Assembly: GCA_000320545.1 (NCBI GenBank) | Contig: ADNK01002756.1 | Location: 1 to 52,166, forward strand | Origin: Bigelowiella natans CCMP2755 | Lineage: Eukaryota; Cercozoa; Chlorarachniophyceae | DNA: 52,166 nucleotides | Direction of reading: 5' to 3' | Shown here: piece by piece, positions 22,716-35,579 of the stretch | How the letters are laid out: every line of letters starts with the position of its first letter | How positions within the stretch are numbered: position 1 is the stretch's first letter | Notes under the pieces: generated by a model | Seen by the model: the letters and a program-made list of their open reading frames with translations, nothing else | What the model was told of the DNA's origin: nothing | Database searches by the model: none | Translations under genes and position numbers: made by a program

Positions 22716-24527
22716 TTAGCCAGCGATAGCATTGCTACTGCTGCTGCTGCTGCTTTTTGCTTCTACAACTACTGCTGCTGCTGCTGCTACTACTACTACT
22801 ACAACTACCATCTTGCATATGTGCTGATATCTTAGACGCGTCCGCGTTGAGAGGCAGCGAGAACTCACGATCGAGGCTTTGAACACACGAGCCGCCCTAA
22901 AACACCAACCAACAACACAACGCTCATCTTCCCACCACGCATAGATGAAGAACATGGCGAAGTCCAGTCGGGAGATACTGCTGCTATTATGATTATTATG
23001 ATTATTATTATTATAATGATTGTTATGACCTCGAGAAGCTGCTCCACGGCCCCCTTCACAATTAGGGTCGAGTCCTTTACAGATACCTGGTGTAAGAATA
23101 ACGAGAGAATAAGAAGAAGAAACAGCGGCAAGGATGATGTCATTCGTGTGGTGTGTGCTTGTTGTTGTATGCATTGATGAGAGAGGCAAACGAAGTAGTA
23201 TTCGTGTGGATTTTTTGCGGGGGTAGGTAGCAGCAGTTCGGTATCAAGGCGTGTATAACAAGAATGGCAATTCTCTTGAATGCGGAAACGCCGCAAACAG
23301 CAGAGCAACAGCTACAGAAACAGCAGCAGCATCGTATCAGGCACACCTTCAAATCGTCCATTTCCATTCCTTCATACAAACAACAGGCAGGAAACAATCA
23401 GTGTTCGTTAATGTCAAAGGTTGCTTTAGAGCCTTGTGGTGTCCATCAATGAATGACCCTTACCATCCCCCTTTTCCCCCCCCCCCCCCCCCCCACACAC
23501 ACGTCCTCACCGACCTACGTACAACCTGGTGTTTGGATGGTGATGAAGAAGGCGTTGGGGTTCTCTGTCCTCTTTGCGTTTCCGGTGTGGAGCGGGTTGA
23601 ATTCCCAGCCTTCTCATCATGTTGCAAAATAGCAAGAACGAGTAGGAATGGAGGAGGAGATAAGATTCCAAATTTGACCAATCGAAGCACGTTGGCATCA
23701 AGGAATCGTAATTTTCATCATCACTACCATCATCACCATCAAACAACCTCTCGGTTCTCACAAAGTCACTAATATCGGCGCTAGTAACAGACGTAGCAGT
23801 GTGAATGCGCTTGCGTGCAGCCCTCCCCCCCCCTCTCTGTTCAGCGACATACCTCCTTGTTCCGACTCCATGACCGGGACGGAGCGGCAAGGGGGTAGGG
23901 GTGGGAGCTGACGGGCAGCTGTGGTCTCGTTAAGATCGCTCTTGAAGAGCATGACTGTTTCTTCCATATAAGCACGTGCCTGATTCAGATAAGCGAGCGT
24001 GTGTCACCGAGGAGCCCAACAATTATTATAATGATAACGATAATATCAATAATAATGATGAAGAGATGACATACTTTCTTCATCGCTGCGATGTCCTTCT
24101 CAAGGCGTTCCATGTCCCTCTTTCTCCTCTGCACGCACGCAACAAATAACACAGGATGATGATCGATCAGAAGGCGTCTTTCTGTCTGGCTGGACATAGG
24201 GGGAGGGGGAGGGGGAAGGGGTCGATATAGACGATCGGCTACGAAACAAGAACGAATGATTCGGTTTGAAGCAGCTCTTTGGCTAACAGCGAATATGCAG
24301 AAACTTGCATCCTGCTTCTTCGTAGGAGCGAGCGGTGCTACAGCATTGCGGCTGCTACTGCTATTTCACTACTACTGCTACTACTTCGATTTCATGGTGG
24401 ATACCTTTGTTGATGAGGCCAAATGAATGCGCTGCCACGTTGGGAGGACTTCTAAATAATCACAAAGACGAATACATTTTAACGCATTCCGACGACTCTC
24501 CCCCCTCCACCTCTTCCCCTTCCTCTA

Positions 24528-24570
<43 letters not shown>

Positions 24571-24575
24571 TCTCT

Positions 24576-24626
<51 letters not shown>

Positions 24627-25244
24627 TGCAATTATTGCCGAAAATAATCACGATCGATAGGAAGCCCCAAGCTCTCTGTTTTCCACCCATTTTCACTCTC
24701 ATGCTCTCATACATGGGGGCGGGGGGGCGGGCAGGTATGGCCAATCTTAACGTGGTTGTACCTTTGGTCTTCTCCGCCTCCTCTTCCTCCAGCTGAGCGC
24801 TCCATTTCGAAAGCATGCTTTCCATACCTTCGAGGGCCTAGTCGATGATAAGAAGTAGGATTAGGTAGTGATGGGGAGGGGGGCCTTTTTTTGTCGCCAT
24901 GCGCTGCACGCAACTGCACTCCGTCGTTCTTGTATTATGCATGCATGCATGTTGCGTGTGTGCTTGTGTGTTGGCTCGCTTTCTATATTCAGGCGCACTA
25001 CCTTTGTTGCGTTAGCAATCCTCTTCTCCTCAGACTTGATCGCCTTGATTGGATGATGACAGCAATGACGATGATGATGTTGTTGTTGTTGATGACGATG
25101 TGCGTGCGCGCATGCGTATATTTTGACAGCTATTGCTATAATGAAAGCATGGAGGAGGGAGGAGACGCTCATACCTCTTCGATGCTCTCATGGTTTGTGA
25201 TCGGAACCTGCGTTTCCACAAATTAACGAGTTGATGGATATAAG

Positions 25245-25278
<34 letters not shown>

Positions 25279-26227
25279 CGAGACACACACACATACACAC
25301 GCACGCACGCAGACAACACAGACATAAGCACTATCGACGATTGTTTTCACCACTTCCTTTGTTTGCTGCTGGTAATGAAAGAAATACTACGACAACCTCG
25401 CGTGTAGAGAACATGGGAAATCCTCGCAACCGCACACGCGGATACGCAAGCTTTGCTAGCCGGCGGAGATGGGCCAAGACCTGACAACACATGTATAAAT
25501 ATGAAAACACGCAAAATTTTCCATCCCAATCGTTTTAACTAACATACATATTTCTTCACAGGAGAGAGGGGAGGGTGGGGGGGAGGGGAGAGCAGCATGT
25601 ATCTGCATTGTGAATGTGCGTTGTTTGCCTAACCCTCGATCTCTCCCCGCTGGGAATAACGAAGCTCCCGCTGTCGTCTGTAATGGTGCCGGTCGCACTG
25701 TGGTACTCTAGTTCGCGTACGGTTTTCACCTTTTGTTGTTGTTGTTGTTGTAGTTGGTGGTGGTGGTGGTGGTGGTGTTGCCCGTCGATGTGCGATTTCT
25801 CACCCTCCTTATTTGCAATTATTTTTCATTTTCCGCCAGGCGAAAATATAGCCCATTAGCTCTATTCTACCGTTCCTCACCCTCTTCAGAGACGCGTATT
25901 ATATATAACATATGTGTGTGTGTGCGTGTGTGCGTGTGTGCGTGTGTGTGCATGCGAGTGTTTACGCGCGCGCGCGTGTGTACTTATAATATTAATGTAC
26001 ATACCTCACAATTTCCGTTTACGAATTCGCACAACTGTCCCCGATTTCCTAAATACGCCAGTCAACGGAAAGTTAGAGGGGGGGGGGGGGAAGGGATGGT
26101 TCAACACACCATATCTTTAAAGGCGCAGCATATTTTCATCACCAGCCATAGGTGCGGGAACATGAGCGAGAGGAAGAGAAAGAAAGAGCGTGAAAGTGAA
26201 AGTATATAGATGCCATATATCTACTAT

Positions 26228-26259
<32 letters not shown>

Positions 26260-26944
26260 TTTTCCCTTCTACTACTAGACTAGAACCTATTTTAAATGTG
26301 AGACGGTCCCCATCGATGTCATAGAACTTCAGAGGCTGGAGTACCCAAGATCAAGGGGGGGAGGGGAGGGCGAACAAGGGGGAGCAGCGTGATTACAAAT
26401 TAGACTGAATCATTTTATGTAAACGCATATGCTTGCTTTCGCCATCGAAACCAGATCAACACAGCTTAGAGCATATCGTCCACCCCTCCCCGAATCAAGA
26501 CCTCTTTCCTCTCCCCTACTCTCTCCTTTCCTCCATCTCGTTGTTTTGTCCTCCATCTAACCGTGAAATCAATTTCGTCTTCGTCGTCATCGTCGTCGTC
26601 GTCGTCATAATCGTAATCGTCATCGTCCTCATCATCGTCGTCGTAGTCCTCATCCTCGTCGTAGTCCTCACCGTATTCCTCCTCGTCCTCGGCTGCATCT
26701 TCGTCGTCATCCGAGGGGACGGTCAGCGGGTCCTTTCGTTTCTTGCGGGGGCTTGGCTCCTAATGTACAGTTATGGCGTATATATTCTCAATGCAGCATC
26801 GCATGGAGAGAAATGGGTCAGAGATGTGTTGCTTTGCCTACTATGAGCACGTGTGATAGAGGAAGAATTCCGCATCGATGAATGATTTACAGATCTATAC
26901 TAACCTCTTCGTCATCATCCACAATCATCTTCGAAGGCTGACGT

Positions 26945-26979
<35 letters not shown>

Positions 26980-27591
26980 ACGAAGCATTATCGATTTAGC
27001 TGTGCATCGGTCTTTTCTTATAATTGCGCAAGAATGTGCCCATCATTATCATCATCATCATCATAACTACATCTTTCGCTGTCGATTTCCTACCTTGATC
27101 AGCTTGGTTCGCTTGGGCTTCAACAACGAGGGCCGGATGGGACGGTACTCCATGGTTGGCGCAGAGACGCTTCTCTTATTTCCTACCCTTAGTCGCTCTG
27201 CAGCACTCGCCGATTTGGATCCTTCTAACATCTACGAGACGTGAATATATGTCTTTCGTTTATATTCATTCGCGCTCACGGTATTGCAAAACTGGCTGAT
27301 GTGACTCTGTTGGAAAATCGGAAATTGCATCGCGAACACAGCCGTAGCAGTGCTATTTTGTCTAACATGACGATGCTTTAGATCTAACGATTGTTATTTC
27401 TTTTTAATGCCCACTATTTCCCCCCCCCCTTTATCCCTCAAAGGTCTGTCTGTGAATGCCTCTTATTATTTTTTCTCTAATAAATTCATACATCTGATTC
27501 GCTGGAGAAGGAGAGGTAGACCATGACCACTATCATAGATACGATTAGCGAGCCTGTCTGCAATAGTTTGCGCCCCCGACGCCTCCGCCAT
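22716..27591 (-). CDS. nuclear-type protein: basic signal, acidic run, small beta-domain, coiled coil
   Basis: The start is ATG at 27591 (MAEASGAQTIADRLAN). A later exon, ending near 27096, carries EYRPIRPSLLKPKRTKLIK. Further in-phase exons give PSKMIVDDDEE (about 26895-26927), then SPRKKRKDP followed by about 55 residues of nearly pure D/E/Y (26565-26760). Next come exons encoding PLKFYDIDGDRLTFKIG, GQLCEFVNGNCE and VKTVRELEYHSATGTITDDS. Together these three form a compact beta-type module of a kind I recall from algal and stramenopile proteins (DGDxLxF, VNG, LxY, T.T..D..G). Helical, coiled-coil-like exons follow (IKSEEKRIANATK, SKWSAQLEEEEAEK, RRKRDMERLEKDIAAMKK), then EGWEFNPLHTG. Nuclear location is inferred from PRKKRK. 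The 3' end is uncertain (exons near 23036-23090 and 22866-22895 are plausible). Many introns contain microsatellites. Confidence 0.55.
22735..22803. repeat. (CTG)n/(CTA)n trinucleotide tracts
   Basis: Interrupted CTG and CTA repeats. On the minus strand they would encode Ser, Ala or Val runs at the uncertain 3' end of the neighbouring gene. Confidence 0.85.
23476..23494. repeat. poly-C tract followed by CA repeat
   Basis: Nineteen consecutive C residues in an intronic position. Such runs are prone to length errors in sequencing. Confidence 0.9.
24527..24621. repeat. (CT)n(AC)n compound microsatellite
   Basis: About 45 nt of CT followed by about 38 nt of AC, between two minus-strand coding exons. 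Confidence 0.95.
25247..25277. repeat. (ATG)n microsatellite
   Basis: Ten ATG units in an intron of the minus-strand gene. It yields a spurious poly-Met or poly-Asp frame. Confidence 0.9.
25914..25980. repeat. GT/CG-rich alternating tract
   Basis: Alternating purine-pyrimidine sequence (GTGTGCGTG and GCGCGCGCG). This is the kind of sequence that can adopt Z-DNA. Confidence 0.85.
26222..26260. repeat. (CTA)n microsatellite
   Basis: About twelve CTA units, intronic on the minus strand. Confidence 0.95.
26948..26979. repeat. (AC)n microsatellite
   Basis: About sixteen AC units, between two coding exons of the minus-strand gene. Confidence 0.95.
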
Positions 27592-28720
27592 GGGATCTCG
27601 GCCACCTATAGAATCAGGAAGTGTCAAAATATATATGGCAGTAGAATGTAGAACGATTCAGTCGTTTCAGATCTTCCACTGGAAAAATTCAACACGCCGA
27701 TAGCTGATATTCTGTTTCAGGCGAGCGAGCTGCAGCCGTAATCGAATTCTAATCTTCCCTCCTTCTCAACAGATATTTCTACCTGCGGTGGTGTAGCAAC
27801 GTACATTATTGCTCTAATTTACAGATATCTGCTGCCGAACTCAAATTAAATCCTGAAAGCGTGGTACAGCTAGATATGGGGCAGAGTCAAGGCGAGTGGG
27901 CTTGGGGGCAGCCGGGATTTAAATAGCTTAATATTAAGACTTTAAAGTTGCGAAATAAATAATACAAATATTATAAAATATCATAGAAGTATTGTAGACG
28001 ACAACATAAATGAAACCTAAAAAAGATAATATTAACGGGTGACATGTTCCGCTTGAGAACTTCATTGAGGGAAATTGAACTGATACTTCTTTCATATTTT
28101 AAGCAATTTTTGTCAGTAGTTTCTCCCTAATATTTATTGTTTGAGTAATGGTTGCGCACATTTCACCGCCACAGGATTTCCCAAACAAGCTCGCTCCAAT
28201 GACATCCGACATCGATCTTCTGGGGCCAAAAAATACCTCTTCATTTTTAGTTTTTTAGTGATCAATTACGTTAGATTCTCCCGCAACTCCGAGAAGAATT
28301 TCCAGAAGGAGATTTCGTCGAATTTCGCATGTGGTTACTCGCTTTAAAGAAAATACAGTTCTTTTTGCAATGCCGACATAGCATGTCAAAGCTACGAACC
28401 TGAAAATGTCAACTTTGTGGTGATTCGGAGAATAACGGTACTAATCTTTCCAAATCTATGATAGTAGCCTAAACGTATCTATTTTGATGTCTGCGACATG
28501 CATCTCATCTGCAACTGAATAGGAAATCAGCGTTCAACAAAAAAATGCGGATCTTGTCTAATGTCTTGCAACATTTTGGAAATTTAGTTCGTCATCATTG
28601 TTCTTGTTCTTGTTCTTGTTCTTGTCTGAGGAGCATCTGTGTCTCTGTCTCCACCAGCTTAGTTGCGCTTTCCCAATTGTGCCTCCGAACATTGCAAGTT
28701 GCAAGTCAGTGTCATGCGTG
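27592..28720. other. stretch without a recognised gene
   Basis: AT-rich sequence upstream of the minus-strand gene that starts at 27591. No frame longer than about 68 codons is present and no splice chain was found. The promoter of that gene should lie here, but no element is recognised by eye. Confidence 0.4.
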
Positions 28721-29870
28721 TGACACGTGTGAATTGTCTCAACATGCAATGCTGTGAGTCAATGAGAGTCTCCAGACCAGCAGAGCTGAGAGGGCTAGCT
28801 AGCTGGAGAGCTGGAGAGCTGGCTAGCTGGAGATCCCAGCTAGCCAGCTAGCCAGCCCTCTTGCTCTGGTGCTGGCATGGTGTGCAACGCAAAAACGTGC
28901 TGCACCCAGTCTAGCAGTCCCAGAGTCTAGATCATGGACACACGTGACACTGCATGCACATTCTGGCATTGCTAGATTGTGCGTGCGATCTGGCGATGTC
29001 ACTGTCTAGCTAGCTGGACTGTCCAGCTGTGCCTGGTCCAGTGATGTTGCTGTCTGGCTGTCTAGCTGTGTCCATTGTTTGGTTGTGACTGATCCACGCA
29101 CTGCTAGACTGTCTAGCTGTGTCTGCTTCTGGCTAGCTAGGCCTGGTTGTGCCAGTTGTGGTGGGATGGCCAATCTGGCAATTGCAACAGCAATGCGACA
29201 CATCGCTAGATCGTCCAGATCGTGTCATCGCATCCCTCTCCTGCTCCAATTTTGCGCCATTTTGCCAAAGAAATTCTCACCAGAGCCTCGAGAAATTCAG
29301 ACCGCATGAACTGATTGCTCGCTAGCTCGGCTAGCTTGCTAGCTTGTCCGGTTGTCAGGCTGCAAGGCAGGCTGGCTAGCTAGCAGGGTTGCCTGAAATT
29401 GTTTGCATTCCGCGCTTCAAATCTACGCCATCCAATTCTTCGTCGGAACCACAATCTTCACCGACATTCTTCTCAATGATGATCAAAGATCACTTCTAGA
29501 CTTGCCTAGTTGCAGCTAGCTAGCTTGGGCAGTCTAGCCTAGTAGCAGTGCTAGAGTTGTGCGCGCGGCTGTGGACAGCACTAGCTAGCTAGAGTAGAGA
29601 GCACGACCACTAGAGCATGCAGTGTTTCATGCTAGCATGCTAAGACATTGTGATTGAATGTGGTGCATGCTAGCATGTGAAATCCATTCAACCAATGCAA
29701 GACTTTGGTACAGTGCAAGCTATGAAATGCGAATTCTTGGAAAAATTAAATTTGCCCATTGTTTTTGGGCAACATGCAGCTGGTGTGACGTCGTTTAGCT
29801 GATGCCTATGCTTCTATGTCTCCAGATAGATAGTTGTGCGTGCACAGTATGTGCGCATTTGTTGTCAAGA
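28720..29870. repeat. palindromic-word island 4 with a large hairpin, no gene
   Basis: About 1.15 kb dominated by GCTAGCTAGC, CTAGCTGG, GCATGC and TGCTAGCATG words. It contains an imperfect inverted repeat at 28789-28861 (arms starting AGAGGGCTAGCTAGCTGG and ending CCAGCTAGCCAGCCCTCT). It lies directly 3' of receptor-like gene B (stop at 29960). Confidence 0.65.
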
Positions 29871-29892
29871 TTTACGTGAAGGAAGAGAGAGA

Positions 29893-29910
29893 GGGGGGGG
29901 GGGGGGGGGA
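29893..29910. repeat. poly-G tract
   Basis: About seventeen consecutive G, just 3' of gene B. The true length is uncertain. Confidence 0.9.
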
Positions 29911-29959
29911 GGGAGTTTGTGTCGCGCGTGTGTGCGTATTTGTTGATGTAAATCTAGAA

Positions 29960-32900
29960 TTAATCTACAGCACGATCTAAAGCTTTTAATGTGACGGCAC
30001 GACTCAAAGAGTTTCTTGACATTGGCGAGAGGAAAGTGCTGCCGCCATGGGATGAAGATGTCCCCATGGCAGCTATATTGGATAGCGATGATGTTGGCAT
30101 TCTGGTCATCATGGAATTATCATCTTTCTCGTCTAGAGGAGCCGCAGCTACCGAGCCACCGCTGTTGTCGTAGCTGCTCGCCCTACCCCTGTTGCTACTT
30201 CTTTGATTAGGACAGGAGATGGATGAAAGTGATGATGTTAGCAGTCGATTGTATCGTCTATCTTGAGAATTATTGAACATCGTAGAAGAGGCAGCATTTG
30301 CATCGGAAGCTCCGGTATTAGGAGAGAGCAAACGAGACGAGCGCACTAGAGTCACACCTGCTGTGGTAGTGACCGCTGCTTGGGGGGAGGGAGGCGGCAC
30401 GGCCAGATCCGCCACCTCTCCAGCGGAAGATGTCGCACCTACAGAGGATGATGAGGCTGCTCCAGTGTGCGAAAAACGCTGATTGTGACTTTGTTTATAG
30501 CTACGAGGGGGGTAGAGATGATGGCTGCGAGCTCCAGAGGCGGTGCACATTTTGGCTTCCAACAAAGCACGTTTCAGTGGCGTGTCGCGAGATAGAGTAT
30601 CTGTTGTCGCCGCTGGTTCACCCCCCGTCATCGCCGATGCCATCATCGCAGCACGTACGGCGGCCTTTCTTGTACCGCTACTGGCTGCGCCGCCGGGTGT
30701 CCCCCCTCCAATGCTGATGCTGCTAGAGCGAACAAGTGTACGTGAGCGAGAGGGAGATCTTGACAGCTCATTCCCAGAGTGAGCTCCAGCACCTCCTCCT
30801 CCTCCGCCTACTCCTTTCGAGACGCTGCTGTGGTGATGGAGAGCTGACCGAGTGACTGAATTTGACTTCTCGTCATCACAGGCACCGTTGTCATCGGGAT
30901 GATACATCGAGCCTACAAGCGCTGAGTTGCTGATATCGTAAGGCCGTTTCGCGGACATCATCGTCGCTACGCCGCCACCTCTCGCAACAACCCCTCCCTC
31001 CGCGTGCGACATCTGCGTCATGTTTCGCGTATTGCTGATCGAGACGCGCGACAGCGTTCCCAGCCGCATCCTCGACACGAAGTGGCTCTTAGAGCGCTCT
31101 CGGAGAAAGTGGTTCTTGTAGTAGTCCCGGGACTTCTCGTGCAGCACTACGAAGTAGAAGGCCCCTCCCAGCAGGATGAAGTTGAACAACGCCAGGCTGA
31201 GCACCATGTGGCCAACCGACTCCACAACGGGTTGCGAGATAGATCCATGCTGCGAGTGGAGGTAGGACAGATAGTCCAGCACCGTCGCCATCAGCACCGT
31301 GAAGAGAACAGACGTCTTGACCGGGCCCTTCCACCGCGCATGCCACACGAATGGCTTTGTGACGGTGATGAGCGAGATGTACGATGTGACGGCGAGGGAG
31401 TTGAGGCACAGCTTCAGCACGTGGTCCGAGTCGTTCGGCCCGGAAAGGAGCACATTGGAGCAGCAGAGCACAGTCATCGAGGCGAAATGCACGTGGTAGA
31501 GCCAGAAGTACTCGGGGACGTAGTCGTCGCCAAAGAACTTCTGGTAGCGCCGCCGCTCTATTTTGGCAAAGCGACCCGTGGAGATAACCCTGTGCAGCTT
31601 GTAGTAGGACATGATTGGGAACCCTGCGCTCAGCAGCAGCAGCACCAGCGCGCCCATGACTCCGACCGGCATGTGCTCAGGGCCAAAGCACTGTAGATTA
31701 GGATTGGCCGAGGATACCCTGCCACTTCCTCCTCCTCCTCCTCCTTCGCTATTATCCCCCACAGGGGCGTCTATGCAGTGCACAGCTCCGATTCCGAACA
31801 ACGTCGCTGGCACGTACATTCCCGTCAGTAGAGTGATGACGAAACCCTCGACGGGCTCTCGGATGCTCAGCAGCGGTTTCGTCATCAGCTGTCGGAGGCA
31901 CTTGACCTCGAAGCACAGCACCGTGAGCAGCAGCAGCAGCGCGGTGGAGAACAGAGCGTAGTGGACCCAAAACACGTCGTAGGAGTCGTTGATGCACTCC
32001 GGCGCCACGGCCTGCAAGTCGAAGTTCATAACGTTCAACCACAGCAGCAGGCCGACCAGAGACTGCGACAGCCCCGTGGAGGACGATATGACCAGAGAGT
32101 AGGCCTGCAGCACCAACACAATCCACAGAATCAAGTCGCGCGCCTCGAACAGCAGCACCCTGCGGTCCGCCATCGATGCGTTTCGCTGCGAGCGGGCGAT
32201 GGCGAGGCGGATGAGCAGGTACGTCAGCAGGCACGCGCCGCCGAGAAGCAGCAGCCGCATGAGCCTCTCCTCGATGTCCCCAGAAGGACACGCCTTGCAC
32301 AGGTCAAACTCGGCGTAGTACCCCTTCTCGCAGGACGCGCACAGCACGCCTTCATAGCCCCTTCCGCATCCCGGCTCGGCATCCGCAATACTCCACCCAA
32401 GGCACCGTACCTCGGAAGGGACCGGGCACTGGTGGACAACCCCAAGATCCTCTCTTGACGTCCAAAACCCACGCATGGGCCAGCAGCGTGCTCCGCCAGG
32501 GCAGAACGCGTTCTCAGGGCACACTCGGCACGAATCACCGCTCCCAAACGCACACTGGCGCTGGTCCTCCTCGCGGAGAAGAGAGCATGTTGCGACGTCG
32601 AGAAAACCAACACACCGGGGGGTGTAGAAGAACCCCCTTCCCCCCCCCGGGCAGCCAGAGGGACAACGGAGGACTCCTCCCAGCCCATTGAGGTCGCTGT
32701 AAGGATTTACGATGGCGACGCTCTGGTACCCGCATTCCTCGACGCTCTCCCCCCCGCACATTTGGGCATAAGTCGGGGTTGTGAAGCTAACGCTCCTGTC
32801 GGTGCAGCCAGAGACGTTTACGCGGATATCACCGACATACACGAGGGGGCAGCTCCCTCCATCAGGGATGAAGACAGGCCCTTGGAACTTGCCGTCCGCC

Positions 32901-35501
32901 ATCGCTGTGACCGCAGTGCTTGTGCTCATCGTCGCGACCATTGTTGGTCCGGGGAAGACCAGGGACGACAGCGTTTGGTTGCGGATGACGTAGGTGAAAT
33001 CGCCAACGCCAGGCCACACCACGTTCTCCAGAACCCCGCTGATATTAAACGTCGCGGCTTCGAGAAAGTCAGACGACTCTGCAGAGCACTGCACGGTGAA
33101 GCTCTGGTACTTGTCATCATCATTGTTGAGGTCCCAACGACTGGAGACTCGGAACACGGCGACGCTGGAAAGAAATGATGATGGCTGCTGGCTGCTGTCC
33201 GATGAGGATGGGGGGGGGATGCTGCAGTCGTTGCTGGACTCGTAGCACGGAGTGTCGCATACAAAGTCGGCCGGGAGGACATCCGCAGCGACTAACTCGT
33301 CAAAGGCGCAGCTGACTCCATCCGCACCGTTCAATATGCTCTCACGATAATTCCTTGCAGCATCCATGCTACCCCCCCCGCCCCCCAGCGAAAGGTTCAG
33401 GGCCAAGCCTCCGTTACACCACAGGGTGAGGTCATCCCGGCATTCCCACACAGTCGGGTCTGCATGAAACAATGTCACCTCACTGCTCTCCTCAAGGTCC
33501 ACCGAGTTCCTTCCTCCGGACTTGGGGGTCACACGAATCTTGGGGCTGACAGATTCGCATCGTACTCGTATCGTGATGTCTTCTCGCCCCCCCGCCCCCG
33601 TCAAATACCGGGCGCGGTTCTGCACGAAGAAGTACGTCTCAGGTGGGATGGGGATGCTAAGGGCGCTAGCAGAAGCCGTTGCGGGGGGAGTAGTAGTGGT
33701 AGTAGTAGTAGCAGTAGTAGTAGCTGCTGCAGAAGGGCTTTGATCATTGCTAGCAGAGCTGTTTTCTTCTTCTCCTTGGTCCTCACCGCCCCCACCCACC
33801 CCTCCCCATGGCGAGGCCTCCCTTAGCCTCAAGGTGTTTTGGCGGACAAACAGGGTATCGATCCCTCTGATTACAGGGAACGAGGGCGATGCTGTGGGGG
33901 TGGTGGTGGTAGGAGAGCCCGTCGTGGGGGAGGCAGAAGGTGACCACGTCGATGGGGTCAAGGTACTTGGAGAGCAGGAGGTAGGTGAGACGCTCGGCGA
34001 CTGTGTGGGGGATATTGTTGGCGTAGCAGTGAGCGGGTGGGAGGATGTCGGCGAAGCGCTCGGGGACGCCGTCGGGGACTCCGAGGGCGCGACGGTGGTG
34101 GGAGAGCACGATGTCGGTGAGACGCTAGGCGATTTCGTTGGCGAGGACGAGGGCGTGGCAGTTAAAGGGTGGGAGGATGTCGGCGCGAGAGTGGTAGGGG
34201 CACTGGAGGGGGAAAGCGATGGCGCCTGGGTGGCTGGAGAGCGCGAAGTGGGCGAAGAGCTCGGGGTGGCGGAGGGGGCCGGGGAAGGGCTGACTGCGAG
34301 GCGGCATGGTTTGAAACAGCACTGTCAGCTTTCTCGGGGATGAATGCATAATGTGAGCAGACATAGTTGACCAAGTTTGAAAAACTTGAGCAAATCTTAA
34401 TAAAAAACAAAACGTGTGTGTGTGTGTGTGTGTGTGTGTATTGTGCGTGTGTGGAAAAGCCTAGTCCATGAATGCGTGCTCACGCAAACACACGACTCCT
34501 TCCTCCTCCTCCTCCTCCTCCTCCTCCTCCTCCTCCCACACACATGGGAAAAACTACTAGCATAGGTACTAACCTGTGGTGGGATGCCTTGTCGTAGGAG
34601 ACACCGAAGGAACATACGAGGGGGAGAGCGAAGAGGGGGAGAGGGACGGCATCGTAGTCCCACAACCGTTATATCTGCAATGATTGGGAAAGGTTGAATT
34701 GATGAGTCGATTGCTATGTACGTGTAGAGTAAGGCCACTAGCAATAGTGCTTTTGTATTTTTTCAGCAGTAGTGACTAAGTATGTTCCACGGCACTTATG
34801 ATACGAATAGTACCCTACTGAAGCTGCCCAAGTTCCGTCGTTCCCGCACTCAATCTGCTCGAGAGCGATTATGCAATGGCAATTAGGACAAGACTGTTCA
34901 TTGACGCATGGCACTGAGATCGAAGGCATTGACAATTGATGTGACTACGATGGATGGAGGCCTACCATTCCATATCCAACCAGCACCCCACTGCATGTGA
35001 ATGCACACCTCGACCCACTTGGAGTGATTTCGGCACAGTCTATGAGTATTTGGAGAAGGGGGGGGGGGGGGGGGGGAGGGGATGCAGGAAGTTTGATGGG
35101 GAGCAGCACGATGAATGTTCTCAATGTTTGTTAGTAATAAATGACTGATAAAATATGTCCTTTACAGCCAAACAGGCAACGTTACTACACCCCCACCTTG
35201 AGACTCCAGAATGCCAATTATGTTCGAGTCTAACCCTGAAACGCCCCAACATACAGTGCCACAAAACTTTGAGAAAAATACATCTGAAGTCTTAGACTTT
35301 CTTCGGCATAATCGCCACATGTTCATTTTCCATCTTTCCGATACTTTGATAGGTGTTGTGTGATTAAGTGAAAATTACTCAACCAAACGCTATGCGCGCG
35401 TACCTGGTGCGTTGTTGCTAGGATTTGGACGCGTGCATACAGGCTCGTTCGTGCATTGAAATGCCTCTTCCGCCCACACACCATCCTGATCACGTATATA
35501 T

Positions 35502-35537
<36 letters not shown>

Positions 35538-35541
35538 TTCA

Positions 35542-35579
<38 letters not shown>

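Noticed and set aside
31004-34343. Long plus-strand ORFs (230, 165, 138 and 198 codons)
   Set aside because: They are shadows of the GC-rich 4.3-kb exon of gene B. The minus frame carries the Cys-rich and membrane motifs.
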